Part shown: in pieces, positions 42,601 through 54,600 of the stretch | How positions within the stretch are numbered: the first letter of the stretch is position 1 | Layout: the number at the start of each line of letters is the position of its first letter | Assembly: GCA_035578905.1 (NCBI GenBank) | Contig: JAQJVL010000292.1 | Span: forward strand, 935,501-999,500 | Length of the DNA stretch: 64,000 nucleotides | Direction of reading: 5' to 3' | DNA from: Stictocephala bisonia | Taxonomy: Eukaryota; Arthropoda; Insecta; Hemiptera; Membracidae | Notes under the pieces: generated by a model | Seen by the model: only the letters and a program-made list of their open reading frames with translations | Told to the model about the DNA's origin: nothing | Database searches by the model: none | Made by a program: the position numbers and the translations under genes

Positions 42601-45600
42601 TATATTTAGTAGAAGTTCTTTTTGTTGTACCCTATTCTAGGATCTAGGTTAAAATGAAGATAAGTTTATTAGTTTAAGAACGTAGTTTTGTAACATGTTT
42701 GTATAGATGTAATTTGGTTTTTGGCACTTGAAAAAGATTTGGATTTTACCAAATCGAAACGTCGTGATTGGTATTTTTCATGTAATGATGGCAAATGTCC
42801 AACTACCTTTGTCTTCCTCATGTCATTTATCACGACGTCACAATAATTAAAGTGAGTGAGAACTAAAGCCCTTACTAGCAACACTTTGACATTCAGTAGT
42901 AGGTAAAATCAAACCGTTTCAAACTATTTATGCCAGCAAACACTCTGTTACAAATTTCAGTTACCTGTTCAGCCCATCCCAAGGTCTTAGTAATGGTAAG
43001 TCCAAGGTTATGTACCTTGTAACTGTATTCGTGCCTGGTTGTTGAGAATAAGTTTCAGGATGTCATTGAAGTCAAGTTTTTTAAGAAGTTTGCTGTAACC
43101 AATTATTATGACTTGGGTTTTATTTTCATTCAGTTTCAATCCATGGCGGAGGGCCCAAGAGCTAATAGCTTGTATGTAATATCATCCACCAACTCAAAAA
43201 AGAACAGCATTCAACAACATGATTTATAGATTATTAAACACGCCTTTGAATGAGGACAATTTTGAAAAAGAACTTTCCTATATCAAAAATATTGCTGTTT
43301 ACAATGGATATGATCCTATACTAATTGATAATATTTTAAAAAAGCCTGTTAAAAAACAAATTAAAAGATCAAGGACTACATTAAAAGAAATAATAAAAAA
43401 ACAATTGGGTGTGCGTCGGACCACACGGTGGAAGTTATACTTCTTTGGCCATTCTCATACACCCACTCACGCACACAAACAGACAGGATATATAAATGAA
43501 ATATAAGACATTTTTCAATATTATTCAATATATTTATCTTCAATATATTATACGTGACTTCATTATTATATTATACACCTATATTATCATTATCAGTAAT
43601 TTCTTCGATTAAATTTCTTCGATTAACAATCGATTAATCAATAGTTCTTAAAAATTTGTTCTTACTTTTCAACGTGACGCGGTTTCTCGACCAACATCCC
43701 ATCCCAAAGTGTCTAACGGGCGCAAAGAAGTATAACTTCAAAAAAAGAGAAGAAAATTATTGGGCAAGTTTTACATTTAACACAAAATTGTCAAGAACCA
43801 TTCAACACTCATTCAAGAAAAATTCAAATATCAAACCTACATTCAAAACTACAAACAAATTAAAAAACAAACTGAATAATCCTAAAGACAAAATTAAAAA
43901 TGAAAATCTATCAGGAATCTATGAAATTAACTGTGATAACTGCGAAGAAAAATACATAGGACAAACCAAAAGAAATTTAAAAATAAGATTCAAAGAACAT
44001 TTTTCACACATTAAATTTAACAGAGAAGAAAAGTCAGCAGTTGCTAGACATTGTTTGACAACAAATCACAATATTAGCAAAGAAAATTCAAAAATAATCA
44101 AATCAGTTTCATCTTCTAAATACTTAAATGCCTGGGAAACATATTTTATAAACAAAAGTAATTCATCTTTAATGAACAATGAAAATGGACCTATTCAAAA
44201 TTCTTGTTTATTATCAACTTATTTTATTAAAAATTATACACTCTGATATATATATACACACTATACATTATTTACAATATATTTATACTTATATTCTTTA
44301 AATTATTTACATCTGTTTTCAGAACTAATTATTGTCTTGTTTGTTTACAAATAAAGTTGTGTTGCCTGATGATGCCAGCTTTGCTGGCGAAAGGCCTAGT
44401 TAAAAATTAAAAATATATTGGTTTTATTGTAAATTATATAATTTGAACATATTATTAAGTGACCAATATCAACTCTCAACTTCACTAATAGCTTGTATGT
44501 CGGAGTTCATAAGAAATACACATCTGACCAAGTCAGTAATCGAAAAGTGGTGATAAATCTGCAAGTCATCTGCGTACAAGTGAAATTTAGGGTTTAAAAT
44601 TACATTAATTATGTCATTGATATAAAGAGAAGAAAAGTGGCCATAGCACTGTACCCTGAGGTACACCTCTAGTAACAGATCTCCAGTGTGAAGCACCATT
44701 ACCAGCTTTCACACACTGTCTACAGTCAGATAGATATGACCTCACCCAATCAACACAACCATCAGAAAATCCACTCCTCTTCAACTTAAGTAAGAGAAGA
44801 GGGTGAACAACACAGTCGAAGGCCTTAGAAAAATCAAATAAAGTTAAGAGTGTCAATTGCCTACTGTCCATGGCATGACGAATATCGTCAGTTATTTTTA
44901 GAAGTGTTTTGTGGTCTGAATCCAGATTGAAAATTGGTCAGAATATTGTTACGTTCTATAAATGATGATAGCTGCTCATATACTACTCTTTCAAGGCACC
45001 TGGATAATGCTGGAAGGATATTAATAGGTCTGAAATCAGAAGGTGACAGGGGAGAGGAGCATTTATGAAGTGGGCGTACAATAACACTTTTCCAAATGTT
45101 TTTCAACCATGGGTTCACCAAGTCCCATTTCTCTGACTTTGGACCATAATTTTCTAGATGACGGGTGGAGACCAGTAAAGGATCTATAATAGTACCTAGT
45201 TTTTGTATTACGTATTTGTTGTTGAGTACTATTTCTAAGACGTTTATAGGATAGCCAGTCCTCAGGTAACTTTGAGCGTTTCGCTCTTGTAAACAATAGG
45301 TCTCTTGCTTTCTGAAGGCGTTGAATGTCATCAGTAAGCCAAGGAGCAGGCTTCTTTGTAACTCTTTTCGTAATCAAAGGAGCATGCTTGTCATACAAGG
45401 TAATTAAGATGTTATTAAATGCATGTACCATGGTATCACGTCAGGGGAAAAAAGTACATCATCCCACTGAGTAACAAGCAAATCAAAAAGAAATTCTTCA
45501 AAATCCATGGCTTTATAATTTCTATGTTGAATATATTTGGGTTATGATTTAGGAGGCTGAAGTTTGTAGGCACAGAAGATGAGATCATGCTTAGATAGGC

Positions 45601-48600
45601 CAGGAGCAGGGAGTTGTCCATGGTGTACGACATGGGTGAGATTGGTATATAACGGCAATAATATCAAACCAGATAACCAGTCAGTGTGGTGGGTGGGCTG
45701 AAGTGGTAGTATTTTCATGTCACAGGACAAACATAGTTGTCAAAAATGTTTTGTTGTACGTAATTTGACCCACCAAATTGATATTGAAGTCTCCCATGAC
45801 AATTACATTCCTGTACCGAGCCATAAGGTCGAGAAGAATATGTTCAAAATCAGCTAAGTATCCTAGATTTGGTGCCCGGTAACAAATACAAACTAAAACG
45901 CTAAAACGTGTTTTCCATTTAGATTAACGTCAATAAACATGAACTCTTCCTGGAAGAGGTCTTCCTGGAATTGAAGTGTTTGAAGAAAGTATAATTGTAC
46001 AAGAGAGATAGACTTGACGTAAATGGCTATACCACCACCTTCTTTGTGAAGGCAGTCATTTCTAAATAAACTTTAACCAAATAGTTCGACACTTTTGTCA
46101 CTATGCGAAGGCTTAAGCCAAGTCTCAGAAATTAATATAATATCAAAAAGAGACGATTGATATACTGTCATGAATTCGTCAATATGACAGAAGAGGGATT
46201 GTGCATTAACGTGAGCTGCCTTGAGAGTATTTGAAAAAGGGGCGAGTTTGGCAGAGAAGTTGAGGCAGGGGGTGCGAGTGTGTCTGCAGGCCGGGAGGCG
46301 CGGTACGTATCACGGCGGGCGAGCGAGACACCACGTGCACAACGCGACCAGCAGTGGACGGCACAACAGTATGGAGGAACCATTCATACTATTCATACTA
46401 CAATCATACCAACAACCACACCATGATAAAAAACTAAAAGATACTTATACATAATAGGCCTATATTTCCTAGATTGACTCTGTCAACAAACATAGGTAAT
46501 TAAGGTTGGTTTGACTTCAAGTTGAAAATAAATGAGTGTAATAGAGCTATATACTATTATGATTATGAATTTATTTTAAAATAACAAATAAAAAGTGTAA
46601 AAAGACACTCAAAATGCTCAACACTAATGTAGAAGTATGGGTTTCATACATCATACTTAAATTGGCAAACGCTTTAATAGAAAAATAAAAAAAAAATAAA
46701 TATATAAAAATTCAATAACTTCCCATTCTAAACCATATATACACACACATTCACACCATAAATACATCCTAACACCAACAATGTAAGCTAGCCTACTAAC
46801 AAAGTAATTTGAACTATATAATGGGTAGCAGTTACGAATAGTTTTTCCTTTCTTTTATATGATGTAAATACTAATTGAATGTGAATATAATAATTGTGCT
46901 AATATGCTGCTGAAGGTGAAACATTAAGATGGTAATAATTTGCCGTTAAATAAACACAATTAATAATAATCAAGAAGACTTTGTAAAAGTAAAAAAAACA
47001 ACAATAATAATAAATCAATGAAAATAAATGTATAACTATTATTTAATGAAAGACAACATTTACTTTTGTTGAATTGAATTCACCCAAATAATAATGGTAA
47101 ACATAGTAATTAATAATCAAATAACAATAATAAATCAATAAAAATAAGTTTGTATTTTTTTAAACTAATATTTAAAGAAAACATATTGATGACTACTAAA
47201 AATTGAGTACATGAAATGTAAGTTTAATAAATAATTATTTTATAGTTTTGTCTATGTATTTGAATGTAATTATTATACTGTATAAAAGGCATTAACACAT
47301 TCGCTGCGGCTGGCCCCACCCGTGAGGGCAGGGTCTGTATCCGAATCATGGCGCCCCCACCGGTGGGGGCGGAGTACGCTGTTTACTAGAAAGCCCAGAC
47401 TGGCCCAGCCATTCGTTGTATTTGTTTTGTTCCACCTCGCTTCGTTGCCTAGTAACCTAACCTTACTTTCCGCGTTGTTAGTTTCGAGTTCATGACCTCT
47501 ACCATATAGCTGAGCCCCCACGGGAGGGTGCGTACCGTTTCATGCTGTTCTTATGGACTAATACTTACAGTTATATTCCTGGTGCTTTGTGTTGAGTGTG
47601 TATATATTGTATTATTGTCTGTACATATATTTCAATATTTTAATTATTGTGACTAAATTATTTGTGTGTATTTTGAAGATTATTTTACTGCCGAACTCTG
47701 CAAATTGTGTCGGGCTATATTTTGACTACTGAGGTATTTTGACCACTGAGGTACTGAACTACCAAGTATTTTACATAAAAAAGGAGGTTTTGTACAATAA
47801 AACGACATTCCAAGTGATTTTGTGTGGGTCAAACAATGGTGATCGAGCGCTAGGTGCTGCGCTCCCACCAGTGCGTGCCAAACTTATGACGTCATTTCTA
47901 CAAGGAAAACGTCAAAGAATCAGGCTATTACCAACTTCAATCAACTTCATACACCTAAAGGTAAGTTTTCATGTAATTAAAATTTTCCGCACCCCCGACA
48001 TCCAATTGGTGAATTTTCCGCAGCGAATGTGTTAATTGATAACCCTTAGATAGTTAATAAATTCTTTCAGTTTTCTCTTAAACATATTACCTTTTTGTTC
48101 CATTTTTATGGATTCTGGAATATATATTTAAAGAATCAACAGCCTATGTAAGTTTTTTTTTATATAATACTCAGAACGGTGATGATTAATGATCTGAGAA
48201 TTATATTTAGTATTATATTCATGTATTGTAAAATGTTCTAAATCAAACTGTAACCAATTGTCCTAAAATAGTTATGATATTAAAGTCTTCTGAAATGCTC
48301 TCTAGCAGAGTCATTTGCCTCTAACATAGAAATAATTCTTATAGATTTATTTTGTAATTTTAAAATTGTATAAAGATTTGAAATTTTTGTTGATCCATAC
48401 AAGCAAAGGCCATATTGTGGGTATGGATGTAGGCAAAATAAATTGTTCTCAAATTTGACGTTTCACACAGTAGACATCCCATTGCGATTGATTATCAAAT
48501 ACCAATCCTAGAAATAAGTGAAATACCAAAGGCTTGCCCTCCTCTGTATGAAGCCTTAACCACTGATCATTAACCACTGTATGAAGACGGCAAGAATTTT

Positions 48601-51600
48601 CATTTTCAGTAATATAAATTAAGGTGGCTCTCAAAGTAATTGTACCACATTGTAAAGTAATTTTTCATATTTTTACTCTCCCAAAAAATTGCTAATTTCA
48701 GTTTTAGATTAAGAAGATTTTTCAGTTCAGATTAGTATGACTCCATTAAACTAAGTCTGCCCCTACAGATAAAAAAACCATTTCTTCATATTATTTATTA
48801 GTTGACAATTATTCACACAATCTTGTTTTCATTGTTAGGTAAATCAAGCAATATACAAATTTATTATTATTGCATTTGCAACTGGAGGGACTGTTATGGA
48901 TTCTAGATAAAAGTGTGTATTATTCAGTAAGACATTATTAGCTATTGTTGATCAAGTTTTTCCAATGCCTGTGATGCTTGCTGTGCACTATCACCATTGC
49001 TCATCACCATCAGACATACTTCTTACTTCACTATTATGTTAAGGTTGAGTGTTAAAGAGGACTTAACTCCACCTAATGAAGCCTCTTTTCATATTATGTT
49101 GGTCCCACAATAAAACATTACTTTAGCTTTAATTTTAGTTCAATCCGTGTTGATAAAATTTTGATTTTTTTTTTAATTTATAAAAGGTATAATGTTTGTT
49201 AATATTGATAATTTTCTACTTAATACAAGATTTTCAATAAATTTTTGATAAAAATTTCAAGATAAGGTTGCAGATACAGATGTGTGATTTGCTTCAGTCC
49301 GATTATTTATCTAAATCTCCATTAAGTCTTTAAAACGATTAGTAATATATAGTTTAATCTGATGGTCTCATTAGTGCTTGATCAAGATAAATGCTTTCCT
49401 TGGTTTATTTGCAGTTATTTATAAAAATATTGGTTTACTAGACTCACAGTGCTGCTTGATTGTTGTCTGAAGCCCAAGCACGTCCTTGGAATAAAACCTC
49501 TATAAAATACTTTTTTATGGCCACTAAAAACACTGAATGGTGTTAGTCTGCCATCTTGGATAACATTACTCACAATGAAGAATTGAACTCTCTCAAGAAT
49601 TGAACTCAATAGGTTTCAACTTGAGACCACTGACATTCTGGTATGAAGATTATATTAAACCTGTTGAATATTAAGTGTTGCTGATTCATGGCCACTTCCC
49701 CGACTTATGCTTCTGTTCATGTAAACAATCTTTAAGACCCCTAACAATTAGATGAAGAGTGTTCTTGGTCCCTTAACCCATTCTAAACACAAACGTGTTT
49801 TCATTTCTGTATGAATTCAGATTCCTACATGCTGATTGGGAGGCCTTTACATAAAAACTTGAAGATGGCATTAAGTTAATTCATTCCATCTTTAATAAAG
49901 AATTATGATCATTTTAAGAACCTTGTCATGTCATTGCTAAAGCTTCCTAAGTCTAATGGAACTATATGTCAATAATTACTTCAAGAAAATGAAGACAATT
50001 ATATGACATCAACTCAGTTCGCTGTAGTGTAATGGTGAGTGCTTCATACATTCAACTTTGTAGCGCTTTAACCATACTGACCTGGTTAAGAATGGCTTTT
50101 GGACTCACAAGCATGTTACTCGCTACCATGAGAGGGCGAACCTCTAACCAATGGTCGCTAAGATATCAATTATTACACATGATTGCAGTTTTCCGAATGA
50201 CACAAGTCTACGGGTTACTCTGCGTTAACAAAAGTAAACCGCCCCTTGTAGGTACTGCTAAGGTGCCAACTGATAACAGTTGGTTGCTATGCATTAGGCC
50301 ACACCGAAAGGATGTTGGTACGTGGACCAGATGGTCTTCATGTGTGCTGTTTCGATGTTGTTTTCGTCTCATCAGGTGTAAATAGGTGAGAGTTTCCTAC
50401 TCACCATTACACTACAGCGAACTGAGTTGATGTCATGTAATTGTCTTCATTTTCTTGAAGTAATTATTGACATACAGTTCCATTAGAGTGGATAACGGAG
50501 AATAAACTCAACGTTCTTAAACTTACTCCACTACTAAGATCTTCGGACTAACAACTAGTCCATCTCAATTCTTCATAAGTCATAGGACATGACTTATTAA
50601 ATAGCTTTAGAGAGAGAATGGAGCCGAGAATGTAAGGAGCAATACAAGTAGTTTAAAAGCTAGGTACTGATCTTTCTATGGATTCTCGTGGAACATCTTG
50701 TGCTATCCTGTGTCTAAGATCAATAAGATCTGTAGGCTGAGTTTCATAAACTTTGTTTTTGAGGTAGCCTCATAAATAGTCCAGCGGAGTTACGTCAGGG
50801 GTTCAAGCCGGCCACTCAATCACTCCACGTCTTCCAATCCACCGGCGACGAAATACCGTATCTAAGTATTGCCTCACTTGAACACCATAGTGTTGTGTCT
50901 TGTTGGAAAAATCACCTTTGAAAGTCAGCGCCAAGACTAGCTTGTAGAGCAGTACTTAACTCATTTTGCAGCATATATTGATAATTGTTGGAATTTAAAA
51001 TTCCTTTCTAGTATTCCCTTCAACTCGTAACTTTCTGTTATTTGTAAGTATAATGTATTAAACATTTTTAAAATTTTGAACAGCAATTACTTCCAACTGG
51101 ATCAACTTTTTGAAGCCCAGTTTGCAGCATTGCTTTCAGTTGAACTAGACCTTTAAAATGATGTACAATTCAACATAGGCTGTCATTAAAGATTTTCTTT
51201 TTACTACCAATGGGCCGTGCCCCAAAAGTGACATCTGATCACCATGTACACAGAAAAGTAGCTTACTACTACCAGTTACGATATGCCAAATTTAGTTGTG
51301 ATATCTTTTTCATTTAAAATTTATAAAGTCGTCCTAGGACTTAATTGTCACCCTATATATTCCTGATGTTCTTCTTAGTAGTTGAATAAATGATTAGGAT
51401 ACAAGCAGTGCTGTGGTTAACTTTGGAATTGAATAGCTTGTGGAACAAGGTATATAGAATGAAAATGAAGACAGGGATTTTTTTGTAAATCACTAGAAAA
51501 AATAGCATGTAGGCCTACCTCTGCCGAAAGACTTTGATATATTTTTACGAGATATGCTTTTTATTCTGCTGAAATTAAATAATTTACCAAAACATTCTAG

Positions 51601-54600
51601 AAAAACAATGTCACGACTTTCCGTATTTTTGACACAAAATTATGTTTTATATAAATGATATTTCAATTATCTTTTTTTATAATTTGATATGTTTTTTATG
51701 CTGGATACGAATTTTAAAACTATTTTGGTCCATAACAATTATTTCTCAAGATATATCATAAAAACTACATTCGTCTTTGGGTTCTGTTAAAGAGGACTTT
51801 AGCTGCAAATTTTTAGTAAGAAGTGAAGTTAGCGAGTCCTAACTTCGCCCTTAATATTAATACATTGATTTTCATTTCACTGCGAATCACAACTAGCAGC
51901 CATTACGCGATCATTATAAACATCAACTATTAATCACTAAAACTATATTCATCCACAATCCCACCACAGTGACAGCTATTAGGCCGTCCCGGAGGCCAGG
52001 CAGCCGAATTAAAAAAAGTTTAGTTGAGTAAATAGACAGTAGGGATGAGTTAGGTTATGTTTGGTAGGTAAGCAAAAACTTTATTTTTCTGACCGAAAAA
52101 GATAATTATATTAAATAGGCTTAACCAAACAAAAATATTTGTTTTCAGCATAAAACTATATGAAATTAAAACAAATGTTAAATATAACGATTTAAAAAAA
52201 AAGTTAGTTATTCTCATGCTATCAGATAAAAACCTAGTTTTTGACTTTTCTGTACAAAACGAGTTTATCCCGGTTGACATCAACCTTTTCAAGAGATATT
52301 TAACTCATATTTTATCATTTTTCAACAAGAAACAGTATTTTCAGAGGTGGGAAGAAAATGCATTTACCAGGCCAGTATTTATGCGCTTTCTAGACGCCTT
52401 GCTAATCTTGACTTTTTTGTCACCAATGACTAGATCTGGTCTATACTGTATTTGGTAATTCTCTACTATTAATAGTCAACTTAAAATCTGTTCATACTTT
52501 GATAATACATTTTTGGGATGTTAAATACTAATATTTAGTAAAAATTAGGTTTCGGAAAGCTATCGTTCACATTGCAAAGCTATAAAGTTTCATGTCCAAG
52601 CACTATCACTGAAATTTCAGAAACATCGTGCCACGGCAGTTATGGTTAGGTTATTAGATTGTAGAATGAACCTCTAATAACATATTTTCACTGTCCCAAA
52701 CTGCTTTTCAGTCAGCAGAATTTGTAAAAACATAGGTAGTCTACAATAGGCTATAATAACCAAACCTAACCATAACTGCCGCGGCGCGATGTATATGGGC
52801 GGCCTTGGTGTGTACTGATGTATCATACTAACTCTATATTTCAGACACCTAATTTTTATTAAATATTGATATTTAGCATCCTAAAATTTTTTAATTAAAG
52901 TATTAAAATATTTGAGGTTGACTAATAGAGAATTACTCTATATTTAATGAGAATAAACTTTTTATTCCGCAGAAATAAATTTGATATAAAAAAAACGAAA
53001 AATTATAAATTTTTGAAATGTGTCGGTCTGTGACATTTTTGCTGTTGAGGAAGAGGGGCAACGTTTAGCTATTGTTGCGTAACTACTTTCGTAGTCATCG
53101 AAAACAGTTTATATGAATGTCAAACTGTTCTAAAAGAGTTGATATAAGTGTGTAAACCATATATATATATATCATTTCCCTTTACCGAACAAATTATCAC
53201 GTAAAATAAAACATTATAAAAATAACTGACATATTCATTTTTAAATTCCAAATAAAATAAAAAGGGTTCCGACAGTTAAAATTTTTCTAGTTTATGCTCC
53301 AGGGGAAGCCAAACTTGAAATTTAATTTGTGATTTGTTTATATATAAACTAAAAAATAATATAGGCCTACTATAAAACACACTAATCCACTGTAATATTT
53401 TTTTTCTGCAAAGGGCAAGTATTTTAAAAAATGTTGATTGAAAAATTATTTAAATATCTTACGTATTACTATGGTTACAAAATTTTTTTGAATGTATGTA
53501 AAATTGCATATTGAGCACAGTCTTTTTCACATACAACTTTTCTAAAGTCATAAGATTTTTTGCACAAACCGAAAAATATTCAAAAATTGTAGGCCTAGGG
53601 TCCTCAAAGGGTTAATAGGAGCTTTAACTGGCCACCAAAAACAAAAATGTATTCCTGAGGCAGTGACCTGAATGCAATGCAAATTTTGAATTTTTGTTCC
53701 ACCCATCGGGAACCGAGCCTCAGGTATTGGACGGGTCGCAGGTGGCGGATGGCGGACGCTCCATCAGATATGGTGGACAGCTGTGAATAAGGGGTAACCC
53801 AAATAAGCAGTCCCGGACCGAGGCGGCAGCATCACGAGGGTGTGGCCTTTAGCAGGGCCACACTCATTAAAACCCACAAACCTGATGACGTTGCTGTGTC
53901 ATGGCGAGTAAGTGCCGCCATTAAATAAGCACTGCCCGTACTGCCTTGTACGTTAGGGTTTGGATACCTAAAGGCTAGGAGAAGGTAACTCTGATGTAAC
54001 ACCGAGGTCAGGTTAGGATCTTACAGCTGTAGTGGAAGCCGCTAACCTAGGAGAAGGCGACTCCGAAAACAAACCCCTGGCCCTCCAGGTTGGGGGTTGG
54101 GCGTTGGGCTGACAACCCACCCTGGAAAAACAATAGGTTACGTATCACCAACAATATGCCTCGGATAGAATGGATTTACGGAATACGAAAAGGACTCCCC
54201 AAAGGACAATGAGAATTGGAACATGGAATGTAAGAACACTGGCGGTCCCTGGAGCAAGCGAAATTCTCTCTAAAAAGTTAAACAAGTATAAAATGGACCT
54301 AGTAGCACTACAAGAAACTAAATGGCCACTAGCAGGGAAAATCAACACCAAAGATTATGTGATCTACTACAGTGGATGTGAAGAAACCCGATATTACGGA
54401 GGTGTGGGTTTCGCAGTAAATAAAAAGATATCAAGCTCTGTGATATGCTTTCAGGCTGTGAACGAACGTATGTGCAATATTAGAATCAAGGGTAAATTTA
54501 AGAACTTATCTGTGATAACTTTTTATGCCCCAACTGAAGATGCAGAGGAAGAAGAAAAGAACTACTTCTATGACATGCTGGAAAATGAGGTGAACAAGTT

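Larger units (their letters stand above)
43178..44484 (+). mobile_element. 5'-truncated Penelope-like retroelement
   Basis: Inserted in the LINE and flanked by a perfect 16-bp duplication CTAATAGCTTGTATGT (43162-43177 and 44485-44500). It carries the region after the RT and a GIY-YIG endonuclease, plus a tail with a hammerhead-like core. The RT itself is missing, so the copy is 5' truncated, as is usual for these elements. It is split in turn by the insertion at about 43409-43739. Confidence 0.88.
42655..45431 (-). pseudogene. LINE reverse transcriptase, split by a Penelope-like element
   Basis: In order: a linker region (45431-45063), then VRPLHKCSSPLSPSDFRPIN with FIERNNILTNFQSGFR (45331-44888). 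Next come FDFSKAFDCVVHPLL and VTRGVPQGTVLWPLFF (44871-44614), then FHLYADDLQIY, the YADD active site (44699-44469). The sentence breaks after NSDIQAIS at 44485 and resumes at 43177 with the WALRHGLKLNENKTQ block. The thumb piece VRALVLTHFNYCDVVINDM lies at 42884-42830. Several frameshifts and stops are present, so it is inactive. The motifs match the Jockey/CR1 group, but the exact clade is not resolved. Confidence 0.83.
42190..46382 (-). mobile_element. Jockey/CR1-type LINE, interrupted by nested insertions
   Basis: A full-domain but decayed non-LTR retrotransposon in tetraspanin intron 1, same orientation as the gene. The 5' end, near 46382, is GC-rich. Endonuclease runs from about 46230 to 45540, RT from about 45330 to 42770, and the C-terminal tail from 42400 to 42190 (IVNPCRMWNSLPDGMRR). 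A Penelope-like element (43178-44484) splits the RT, and an inverted pair (42388-42742) lies between the RT and the tail. No poly(A) tail or terminal duplication could be fixed. Confidence 0.82.

Noticed and set aside
42715..42765. Second hammerhead-like string (ATTTGG..CCAAAT, then CGAAACGTC)
   Set aside because: The stem and GAAAC are present, but the upstream core reads CTTGAAA where CTGATGA is required, so the catalytic core is not supported.
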